Of a DNA stretch of 5,584 nucleotides, positions 1-5,584 are shown one piece after another. The translations under genes and the position numbers were made by a program. The notes below the pieces were generated by a model. That model had not been told where the DNA came from, searched no databases, and saw nothing but the letters and a program-made list of their open reading frames with translations. Source of the DNA: Spirochaetales bacterium (GTDB lineage: Bacteria > Spirochaetota > Spirochaetia > Treponematales > UBA12059); NCBI GenBank assembly GCA_016938515.1, contig JAFGUM010000337.1:1-5584 (forward strand). Direction: 5' to 3'. Positions within the stretch are counted from its first letter, which is position 1. Every line of letters begins with the position of its first letter.

Positions 1-525
1 GAAGGTCTCGCCGAGCATTTTATAAGCATTTCGTCGTTTACCAATGCCTATATCATGACAAGTAGCGCGCCCAGGCGGCTTGATGCAAACGGATCCATGG
101 TACGAGTGGTGGACGCCGAGTTTACCGCGTCCCGGTACCGCCTGCTGTGCACGACTGATGCGGGCGCGTACGTGTTCGCGTTCGCGACAGCCGCGGATCT
201 TCTGAGCTCTGTCCCCTTCTTTGCCGCTGATGGCTCCCCTGCGGCTGGAATGGAGGTAACCGGACCGTTCTGGCTGAGTGATGAGCGAGCCTGGTTGACG
301 GCCAACGGGGTCGTCGCGCTTCAGCACGACCGCAGAACCAGTCTAGTGCGCTTCGCGTATGCCGATGCACCTGCCGCCGACGCAGCGGTGGAACGAATAG
401 ACGAGCTCATTTTTAACGAAAGCACGGAAGATTATTCGATACTGGGCTTTGATGAGCAGGGAAAATGGTGGTTCCTGTTCGATCGCTGGAATGGCTACCT
501 GTACCGCATGAGGACGTGGTGGTGA
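1..525 (+). CDS. Hypothetical protein, C-terminal 174 residues (5' end outside window)
   Basis: The reading frame is open from the first base of the window to TGA at 523-525. The first in-frame ATG, at 55, has no Shine-Dalgarno sequence, so I treat this as the 3' part of a longer gene. I do not recognise a family. The visible part is rich in short hydrophobic/aromatic stretches that read as beta-strands (around residues 48-60, 82-102 and 146-172). It ends in a very aromatic tail (KWWFLFDRWNGYLYRMRTWW). This would suit a beta-propeller or beta-sandwich protein. No signal peptide can be judged because the N-terminus is missing. Its stop codon overlaps the start of the next gene by four bases, so it belongs to the same coupled operon as two predicted envelope proteins. 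That suggests, but does not show, that it is exported too. A distant relationship to the lipoprotein two genes downstream is possible but weak. Confidence 0.8.
   Translation, partial: EGLAEHFISISSFTNAYIMTSSAPRRLDANGSMVRVVDAEFTASRYRLLCTTDAGAYVFAFATAADLLSSVPFFAADGSPAAGMEVTGPFWLSDERAWLTANGVVALQHDRRTSLVRFAYADAPAADAAVERIDELIFNESTEDYSILGFDEQGKWWFLFDRWNGYLYRMRTWW
510..514 (+). promoter_or_regulatory. Shine-Dalgarno sequence deciding the start at 522
   Basis: GAGGA lies inside the end of the upstream gene, 7 bases before the GTG at 522. Three consecutive in-frame GTG codons occur at 516, 519 and 522. Only the last has normal spacing to this site, and it also gives the typical GTGA stop/start overlap. 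Confidence 0.7.
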
Positions 526-1706
526 GCGCGGCGCGGCGTTTCTTCGTGGCGCTGGCCTGCCTCACGCTGGCCATCGCAAAACCGGCTCTGGCCGACGAGC
601 AGGCGACTACGGGGGTCCGGGTCATGGCTCGGGCAGGCGGCTCCGGCATCGCCGCGGATTCTGAATCCCTGGCTGGCGCTCTGGCAAAGTCCCCGCTGCT
701 CGACGCGATTCTCGTAGCCCCAGCGGGGTTGGATATCGTAGAAGCGGCGGCGAGGGCCTCGTGTTCGCTGGCGGTGGACGTCGAGAGCATCGCCGGTAGT
801 CCTGGAGACACCCGTTCCAGCTGGCGAGTCATCGATCCCGTATCCGGCGCCATTCTGGCTCAGGGGGTCGTGGAGGGCCTCGACCCGACGAGCCGCGACC
901 TGGCAGAGTTCTGGTGGTTGCCGGTAGTCAAGGCGGCCGAAACAGCGTTGCCGGCCGTCAGCAGGACGCTCGTCCGCGTCGAGGCGGCGCCAGGTACCCT
1001 ACTACGAGGTATGGGAGACGAAACCGTACGAATACCCGCCGATGGCTACCTGGAGTTGGCTCTTCGCGTACCGGGGACCTACTCGTGGCGGGCGGTGTCG
1101 CGGGGCGCGTACCCTCAAACCGGGCATTTCGTCGCCATGGAGCACGGAGCCACGCTCTACGTGCCACGACGAGAGCTGCCGCGCTACTCGGTCGAGTCCG
1201 CTTTGTTCATGGGGCAGTTTCCTGACATCCGGGCTTCTGTACGGTTCCTGGAAGACTACGCGTTCGCGAGCGCCGGGCTGACGCAGTTCCTGGCGGGGCT
1301 GTACCTCGTTGACCCAACCTATGAACTGCGCGAGCCACCCGTCGTGCTGAGCCTGCCGATTGTGGAGCCAGGCATAAGCATGGGCGTGTACGTACTGCCC
1401 CCGGATGCGCGTATGAGGCCGTACCTGAGCGCCATAGCCTTTACCCGCGTTGTGGTGGCTTCTGGAGAACCGGTACAGCTGGATCCCATAGCGCCGCTGG
1501 GACTCGGCTCGTCTGTCGGCATAGAATGGCGTTCTGGTGTAGCTATAGGCCTATTTGCCGAACTGAGTGCCACCCTGTACCCCTGCCCGGACGGTGCCTT
1601 GATGGCGGCGAGCATACCGCGCGACAGCGGCGGTTCGTACTCGTACGGAGACGAGTGGTTTCTTCAGTATCCCCTGTTCAGGGTGGGCGTGAGGGTTACG
1701 CCATGA
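522..1706 (+). CDS. Secreted protein, probable outer-membrane beta-barrel with N-terminal periplasmic domain
   Basis: This gene encodes 394 residues from a GTG start chosen by the GAGGA site 7 bases upstream. An ATG at 465 in the same frame would add 19 residues ahead of the signal peptide and overlap the previous gene by 61 bases, so I reject it. Residues 1-24 form a clear Sec signal peptide: Arg5-Arg6, a hydrophobic core at 7-19, and A-L-A before cleavage at residue 24/25. Residues 31-145 look like a small alpha/beta domain with a short motif DPVSG (105-109). This is reminiscent of the N-terminal domain of TolB and similar periplasmic proteins. Residues 150-217 are beta-rich and PEGA-like in character. 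From about 222 to 394, alternating hydrophobic strands with Gly and aromatic residues end in YPLFRVGVRVTP, as in an outer-membrane barrel, although the last residue is Pro rather than Phe. The family is not recognised, and the domain assignments are inference from pattern only. Coupling to the lipoprotein gene downstream suggests an envelope complex. Confidence 0.85.
   Translation: MSAARRFFVALACLTLAIAKPALADEQATTGVRVMARAGGSGIAADSESLAGALAKSPLLDAILVAPAGLDIVEAAARASCSLAVDVESIAGSPGDTRSSWRVIDPVSGAILAQGVVEGLDPTSRDLAEFWWLPVVKAAETALPAVSRTLVRVEAAPGTLLRGMGDETVRIPADGYLELALRVPGTYSWRAVSRGAYPQTGHFVAMEHGATLYVPRRELPRYSVESALFMGQFPDIRASVRFLEDYAFASAGLTQFLAGLYLVDPTYELREPPVVLSLPIVEPGISMGVYVLPPDARMRPYLSAIAFTRVVVASGEPVQLDPIAPLGLGSSVGIEWRSGVAIGLFAELSATLYPCPDGALMAASIPRDSGGSYSYGDEWFLQYPLFRVGVRVTP
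1691..1695 (+). promoter_or_regulatory. Shine-Dalgarno sequence for the lipoprotein gene
   Basis: GAGGG lies 7 bases before the ATG at 1703, within the end of the upstream gene. It favours the ATGA-overlap start over the longer in-frame opening at 1526, which would place 59 extra residues before the signal peptide. Confidence 0.65.
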
Positions 1707-2809
1707 ACGCCAGACGGGTTTTAACGACCAGGACAAGACGCTGCGCACTGCTTGTCTGCATGGCGTCGCTGGTGATGAGCTCGTGCTGGCACCCCGCGTT
1801 TAACCCGGAATTGTCGTTGACGATGAACACTGTGCAGAAGATGAATCTCGTCTCGACGATACGCGTTACCGGAATACGCCAATCGGATGCCGATCGCGGT
1901 TTCTTCGTGCCGCGGCGTGTGTCGGTTCCGGTGGACGGCATCTGGCTGGCCGGCCAGGAATGGGGTGACATCGCGTACCGGAATACGGTGCCACTGTACC
2001 TGGCCAGCGGCGCCTCTTCTTCGTTCACTTCGGTGTCACCGATCACGTACGAGCCGCTCAGGCCGTATAGACCAGTCGTGCGGGCCTCGCCCACGGGCGC
2101 GAAGGAAGCGCTGGGTTTCGGGTTCCGGTCTGCTGGCAGGGGGCCGATACGCCTGTACAGCGCGATGGTGCCGGACAGCGCGGGGCCCATACAGCGCGAC
2201 GACTCATCCACCGTAGTGTTGAACGGCGGCGGCGGTGTGCTGGGGTTGGGCTTCGCGCCCTACGACGCGCTCGGCGACGCGGGCTTCGCGATATACTACG
2301 ACGATACGCTGATGGCGTGGCAAGCGCTTGAGTTTTCATATTCAGGTGGCACACCACTATCAGGCACAGGCAACGATATTGCGATACCACCAGCTCTGTC
2401 CCCAACGCGTGTCGGCTTCACCGCGAACAGCGGCGCGTACTGGTACCTGTCGATCACCGACGCGGACGGCGTCTCGACGACGTATCGCTGGCCATCGACA
2501 GCGCTGATGACACAGCCTGGGAAACTGCAGGGAGTCACGCTGCCGCTGGTGGCGGTGCTGAGCGACGGCAAGCTGCTATCAGGAGACGGTACGACGCTTA
2601 CCGCGCACGAGGCTGACGGCACCCCGCTGTTCTCGGTGCTAGCCAGCGGCCTGTACTTCGCGCACGAGCGCTACGACACTGCTGCTGGTGCGTGGCTGAT
2701 GGTCTTCTGCCGGCAGCTCTTCGCCTCCGACGGGCGCGACGAGTACGGCACGCTGCTGCTGGACGTGTACGAGCTACCCACGGCCGACCTTGAGACGCTG
2801 GCGGACTAG
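1703..2809 (+). CDS. Predicted lipoprotein of unknown function
   Basis: The product has 368 residues and starts at an ATG that overlaps the previous stop (ATGA). The N-terminus has an Arg-rich n-region (residues 4-13), a hydrophobic core (15-25) and the lipobox-like M-S-S-C with Cys28. Processing there by signal peptidase II would give a lipid-anchored protein. Met at the -3 position is outside the strict enterobacterial consensus but is tolerated by the looser spirochaete rules. The mature part is beta-rich, with Gly/Asp turns and strand-like stretches. Examples are around 176-200 (a GGGG run at 175-178), 243-263 (YWYLSITDADG) and 282-357 (alternating strands ending in LLLDVYEL). This is compatible with a beta-propeller or beta-sandwich, but no repeat period is clear. 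I do not recognise the family. It is the last gene of the coupled operon and ends inside a hairpin. It probably partners the secreted barrel-like protein encoded just upstream. Confidence 0.88.
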   Translation: MNARRVLTTRTRRCALLVCMASLVMSSCWHPAFNPELSLTMNTVQKMNLVSTIRVTGIRQSDADRGFFVPRRVSVPVDGIWLAGQEWGDIAYRNTVPLYLASGASSSFTSVSPITYEPLRPYRPVVRASPTGAKEALGFGFRSAGRGPIRLYSAMVPDSAGPIQRDDSSTVVLNGGGGVLGLGFAPYDALGDAGFAIYYDDTLMAWQALEFSYSGGTPLSGTGNDIAIPPALSPTRVGFTANSGAYWYLSITDADGVSTTYRWPSTALMTQPGKLQGVTLPLVAVLSDGKLLSGDGTTLTAHEADGTPLFSVLASGLYFAHERYDTAAGAWLMVFCRQLFASDGRDEYGTLLLDVYELPTADLETLAD

Positions 2810-2818
2810 TCCGCCGGC
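2797..2818. terminator. Hairpin at the end of the lipoprotein gene (possible terminator)
   Basis: The core at 2800-2815 is a perfect 16-base palindrome (GGCGGACTAGTCCGCC). Counting a U-G wobble and two further G-C pairs, it can form a 9-bp stem around a CTAG loop. The stop codon TAG (2807-2809) lies in that loop. There is no T-run after it on either strand, so it is not a canonical intrinsic terminator. Its position between convergent genes makes a termination or mRNA 3'-end role plausible. Confidence 0.45.
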
Positions 2819-2826
2819 TACGCCGC

Positions 2827-2840
2827 GGGACGCTCGTCCC
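2827..2840. terminator. Second hairpin in the convergent intergenic region
   Basis: GGGAC (2827-2831) and GTCCC (2836-2840) can pair around a GCTC loop, giving a short GC-only stem 8 bases after the first hairpin. It sits between the two convergent stop codons and would form in transcripts from either strand. No U-tract follows in either direction. I read the two hairpins together as a possible bidirectional termination region. Confidence 0.35.
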
Positions 2841-2848
2841 ATGGCGAC

Positions 2849-5167
2849 TCAGCGCAGGCTCTGCTTGACTACAGACAGGAACTCGAGCATCGACTCGTCG
2901 CCAGCGTACCGCGCTTCCAGATCGGTGAAGTAGCGCTCGCGGACGGCTTCATCGCGAATACGTGCCGCTCCGTCCAGGATGTCGGCCGCGTTGAACAGGA
3001 TCTCGCTCTGGCCTGCGGTCTGGAACGACGACAGGTAGCGGGCGATGCGCTCGCGCATGCCGGGCATGGCCGCGGAGACCTCGGGGCTGTCCAGGAAGGC
3101 GTCGAGCCGCGACCTGGCCTCGACCATCGCCAGATCGCCGCCGCCAGACAGCAAGGCGTCTTCGTCGGCGGCGTACGCGCGGTACGCAGCGGATACCGCT
3201 TCGTACCTGGCGCGGGCTTCGACCAGCTGCGCTTCGACGCGCGTCTTCTCTTCCTGCAGCGCTACGTACTCGGCACTCGTAGGAGCGCCGGCTTCGGCTA
3301 CCGGCGTCGCGGGTGTCGTGCCGGCTGCCTCGAGCGTAGCGACGCGTTCGCGCAGGGTTGCCGCATCAGATTCCGCTACCTCTATCGCCGCTTCCAGTTC
3401 TGCTACCCGTTCCGCCGCGCGCTCGCGCGCTTCCCGTAGCGCGGCGTCGAGCCCGGCCGCTGCCGCGACGATACCATCGGCAACGCGTGGCGCCTGCCCG
3501 GCGGCGGGGTAGTCGGTGAGCACAGATGAATACCCGCGTAGTGCCTCAAGAAAACGGCCAGACGCCAGCGCGGAAGCCGCTGCTCGCGCTGGAGCTTCGG
3601 CAGCGTTGGTGTCGGCGGCGCGTTTTGCCGCTTCCGCGTCGCGAGCGCCGGCGCTTGTAATGTACCCGTAAACGGCGGTGGCCTGCCCCGGACCCAGCGG
3701 CAGGTTGACTAGCAGCCTGTCGAAAGCCGCGCGCAACGCGATGGTATTACTGACGTTGGCTTCCATGGCGGACAGCGCTTCCGTGGTATCGGTTTTAATT
3801 TTTGCTGCCGCGGCCAGGGCGGCCTCCGCCTGCGCTGCCTGGGTCTCAAATCGTGCGCGCCATGATTCTTCGAGGAAGGTTCCGGCCTCTTCAAGCTCTT
3901 TGGTAGCACCGAGAGCTCGACGGTACGCCTGCGCCGCAGCTTCATTATCGCCAGCGGCGGCAGCTTGGCGCGCCCGTGCTGTCTCGGAGTTTATAACAGA
4001 AACGGCGTCCAGCGCGGCCGACAGTTTCGAGGTGTCAACAGTGGCTTTGGCGCGTTCTGTGTTTATCGTCTTTTCGATCAGATCTGCCGCGAACAAGTCA
4101 AGCTCTCGGCGTGCCATCAATGAGGGAATCGTCGCCACCCGCGGATCCTCGAGATAGCCGCGAAGGGCGGTAAGCGTATTCATCGCATCGTCGAGTCTGC
4201 CGTCGCGCAGCGCCTGGCGCGCCGACGCGTACAAGCCCAGCAGCTGATCCTCGGCAGCTTTCATCCTCGCAGCGTCTTCATTGAGGCGGGTAAGCTCGGC
4301 TTGCGCGGTTCTCAGTGTTTCCGCCGTGCGCGCGCGTTCAGTTTCGAGCGCCTGATCTTTCTCGGTCAGCTGCGCCCGCAGCTCCTGCTCGCGGGCTCGC
4401 GATTCGTCCTGTATTCGCTGTCGTTCCGCCGTGGCCACGGACAGATTTTCGCGGAACTCATCACGCGCCTTGTCCAGGTTGGCCTGCATCGCCAGCCGCT
4501 CTTCTTCAGCTTTCCTGGTAAACTCGGATAACTGCGACGCGAATTCTTCTGATTTTCTGCGTTCAAACTCCTTCAATCGCTCCTGGATGGCCGACTCGGA
4601 CAATCCCTCGGCTATCAATCGCTGCCGCTCGCGTTCCAGTTCTATATTCAAGGCTTCGCGCAATTCAACTTCCTTGGCCTTGATGCGCGATTCCACGCTC
4701 GTCAGGAGGTCTGCCCGTTCCCTGTCGAGGGAGGCCATCCGCTCCTGTATCGACGCGATCTCCTTGTCCTTCTCCTGCAATCGCCCCTCGGCTTCGCGCT
4801 TTATTTCCTGAAGGAGGCGGCCTTCGGCTGATTCGAGCATCACCGTATCGTTGGCAGCGCCCTGATCCTGCTGTGAGAATATATGACCAAGACCGAAAAG
4901 GCCGCCAGCCAGGACGAGAAATCCAACCATGTTTACGGCCAGCGGCAGAAGAATGCCTCGCTTCCTGGGCTTTACTTTCCAGGTATCGGGACCCGCGAGG
5001 ATGCGGCTGGACTTGGCAACCTGGTCTATGTGCCGCAGAATATCCCGCTGGTCTTCACTCGAAATACCTGAAGACTTGTCGAATGTAAAATCGCCCGCTC
5101 CAGACAACTCTGATCCCGCGGCTTTTCTGAACTCGGCGGCTCTGCGCAATAGACTTTTAATGACCAT
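2849..5167 (-). CDS. Membrane-anchored coiled-coil protein with TPR-like helical repeats
   Basis: The product has 772 residues. The start at 5167 is chosen because AGGAG lies exactly 7 bases upstream; the frame stays open to an ATG at 5305, but that extension would cross the promoter region and overlap the divergent gene. Residues 1-70 are polar and end in a basic cluster (KVKPRKR, 64-70). Residues 71-97 form one transmembrane helix, followed by an acidic segment, so the positive-inside rule puts the rest in the periplasm. Residues about 112-305 are a long charged coiled coil rich in Glu, Arg and Gln. Residues 309-369, 395-429 and 523-566 look like degenerate TPR-type helical pairs within an Ala-rich region. 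A second coiled coil covers about 572-662, interrupted by a Thr/Pro/Ala linker (616-631). A last helical domain runs from 668 to 772. The N-terminal segment resembles spirochaete hypothetical proteins I recall, but I cannot name a family. A structural or scaffold role spanning inner membrane and periplasm is inference. Confidence 0.9.
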   Translation of the reverse strand: MVIKSLLRRAAEFRKAAGSELSGAGDFTFDKSSGISSEDQRDILRHIDQVAKSSRILAGPDTWKVKPRKRGILLPLAVNMVGFLVLAGGLFGLGHIFSQQDQGAANDTVMLESAEGRLLQEIKREAEGRLQEKDKEIASIQERMASLDRERADLLTSVESRIKAKEVELREALNIELERERQRLIAEGLSESAIQERLKEFERRKSEEFASQLSEFTRKAEEERLAMQANLDKARDEFRENLSVATAERQRIQDESRAREQELRAQLTEKDQALETERARTAETLRTAQAELTRLNEDAARMKAAEDQLLGLYASARQALRDGRLDDAMNTLTALRGYLEDPRVATIPSLMARRELDLFAADLIEKTINTERAKATVDTSKLSAALDAVSVINSETARARQAAAAGDNEAAAQAYRRALGATKELEEAGTFLEESWRARFETQAAQAEAALAAAAKIKTDTTEALSAMEANVSNTIALRAAFDRLLVNLPLGPGQATAVYGYITSAGARDAEAAKRAADTNAAEAPARAAASALASGRFLEALRGYSSVLTDYPAAGQAPRVADGIVAAAAGLDAALREARERAAERVAELEAAIEVAESDAATLRERVATLEAAGTTPATPVAEAGAPTSAEYVALQEEKTRVEAQLVEARARYEAVSAAYRAYAADEDALLSGGGDLAMVEARSRLDAFLDSPEVSAAMPGMRERIARYLSSFQTAGQSEILFNAADILDGAARIRDEAVRERYFTDLEARYAGDESMLEFLSVVKQSLR

Positions 5168-5174
5168 GCTGGAT

Positions 5175-5179
5175 CTCCT
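5175..5179 (-). promoter_or_regulatory. Shine-Dalgarno sequence deciding the coiled-coil gene start
   Basis: On the minus strand this reads AGGAG, 7 bases before the ATG at 5167. It is the strongest ribosome-binding site in the window, and it makes the 46-residue longer reading from 5305 unlikely. Confidence 0.75.
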
Positions 5180-5213
5180 GCTACTCGAGGTCGCTGAGAC
5201 AACGCTCCCTATC

Positions 5214-5241
5214 AGTATATCGGAATGACGACGAAAGTCGA
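5214..5241 (-). promoter_or_regulatory. Putative sigma-70-type promoter of the coiled-coil gene
   Basis: On the minus strand, TCGACT (5241-5236, four of six matches to TTGACA) is followed after 16 bases by TATACT (5219-5214, five of six matches to TATAAT). Transcription would start near 5207, giving a leader of about 40 bases that includes the AGGAG site. The assignment is by consensus matching only. Confidence 0.4.
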
Positions 5242-5292
5242 TAAGTCCCCAATCGTCTGGACAGCCTGGGCATGAGCGGATACCATCGGCGC

Positions 5293-5584
5293 ATGGATCA
5301 CTCACGAGGCATCGCGCTGGTCACCGGCGCATCGTCGGGATTGGGCGCGGAATTTGCGAAGCGGCTGACAGCAGTCTCGATTGGCGCGGAACACTACCGC
5401 GGTTTACCCGGTTTCGACGAGCTGTGGCTTGTCGCGCGCCGCGCCGACCGGCTAGGGCTGCTTGCCGAAGAGCTGCGAAGCATCGCGCCTCGCCTCACCA
5501 TCAAGACTGTAGCCACAAACCTCGTAGCCATCAACTCGATAAGCGATCTTGCCAAAGCTGTGGGCGAGTCGTGCCAGACAGACA
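5293..5584 (+). CDS. Short-chain dehydrogenase/reductase (SDR), N-terminal 97 residues, cut by window end
   Basis: The N-terminus carries the classical SDR nucleotide-binding glycine motif T-G-A-S-S-G-L-G at residues 11-18, right after beta-strand 1 (GIALV). Strand 2 (LWLVARR, 44-50) ends in Arg49-Arg50. In SDRs, basic residues at this place usually favour NADP(H). The catalytic Ser-Tyr-Lys residues lie beyond the window, so the substrate cannot be predicted. Compared with typical SDRs there are about 10-12 extra residues between the glycine motif and strand 2 (around 28-42). The usual Asp after strand 3 appears to be Asn (TNL, 75-77). An alternative in-frame ATG at 5272 would add seven residues. 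I prefer 5293 because SDRs normally begin only a few residues before strand 1, but neither start has a good Shine-Dalgarno sequence. The gene is divergent from the coiled-coil gene and probably encodes a cytoplasmic oxidoreductase. Confidence 0.88.
   Translation, partial: MDHSRGIALVTGASSGLGAEFAKRLTAVSIGAEHYRGLPGFDELWLVARRADRLGLLAEELRSIAPRLTIKTVATNLVAINSISDLAKAVGESCQTD

Noticed and set aside
465..521. Longer start (ATG at 465) for the secreted barrel-like protein
   Set aside because: It would overlap the upstream gene by 61 bases and put 19 residues before a well-formed signal peptide. The GTG at 522 has the correctly spaced Shine-Dalgarno sequence.
165..1650. Frequent GTAC/GCGTAC words across the plus-strand genes, considered as a possible DNA-uptake or recognition repeat
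   Set aside because: Most fall on in-frame Tyr codons (TAC) or G-ending codons followed by TAC, with no regular spacing or flanking conservation, so codon preference is enough to explain them.
1526..1702. Upstream extension of the lipoprotein reading frame
   Set aside because: It lies in another frame inside the preceding gene and would bury the lipoprotein signal peptide. The ATG at 1703 has its own ribosome-binding site.
413..2622. Minus-strand open frames opposite the three-gene operon (for example 413-853, 1696-2211, 2296-2622)
   Set aside because: Their compositions look like antisense shadows, and the plus-strand genes explain the region fully with overlapping starts and stops.
3045..4157. 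Long plus-strand open frames opposite the coiled-coil gene (3045-3512, 3678-4157)
   Set aside because: They are Ser/Ala/Arg-rich low-complexity translations, as expected antisense to a GC-rich Ala/Glu/Arg coding region, and they match no recognisable protein.
1..5584. CRISPR, transposon ends, tRNA, riboswitch or defence-system signatures
   Set aside because: I saw no regularly spaced direct repeats, transposase motifs, tRNA-like folds, or nuclease/helicase/reverse-transcriptase motifs in any reading of the window.

Overview
This 5.6 kb window is GC-rich and almost entirely coding. It looks like chromosomal DNA from a Gram-negative-type (diderm) bacterium. A high-GC member of the Spirochaetes is my best guess. 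That guess rests on a relaxed lipoprotein signal (M-S-S-C), a predicted outer-membrane protein, and a large membrane-anchored coiled-coil protein whose N-terminal segment resembles spirochaete hypothetical proteins I remember. No marker gene settles the taxonomy.

Layout. Positions 1-2809 (+ strand) hold three head-to-tail genes. The first is the 3' end of a gene of unknown function that is cut by the window edge (1-525). The second is a secreted protein with a Sec signal peptide and a probable C-terminal outer-membrane beta-barrel (522-1706). The third is a predicted lipoprotein (1703-2809). Each downstream start overlaps the preceding stop by 4 bases (GTGA at 522-525, ATGA at 1703-1706). Both starts have a Shine-Dalgarno sequence exactly 7 bases upstream. 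They are therefore almost certainly one translationally coupled operon making envelope proteins. Positions 2810-2848 form a short convergent intergenic region with two adjacent hairpins, the first of which includes the lipoprotein stop codon in its loop. Positions 2849-5167 (- strand) encode a 772-residue protein with one transmembrane helix, a long coiled coil and degenerate helical (TPR-like) repeats, predicted to lie mostly in the periplasm. Positions 5168-5292 are a divergent intergenic region with a plausible promoter for the coiled-coil gene. From 5293 to the right edge is the N-terminal part of a short-chain dehydrogenase/reductase (+ strand), cut by the window end.

How they fit together. 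The three coupled plus-strand genes probably act together in the cell envelope: a beta-barrel-like protein with a lipoprotein partner, plus a first member whose export signal lies outside the window. The coiled-coil protein is convergent with its own promoter and need not be functionally linked. The SDR is a separate, probably cytoplasmic enzyme. I see no CRISPR array, mobile element, tRNA/rRNA gene, toxin-antitoxin pair or recognisable defence system. The most interesting unknowns are the coupled envelope operon and the large coiled-coil protein.
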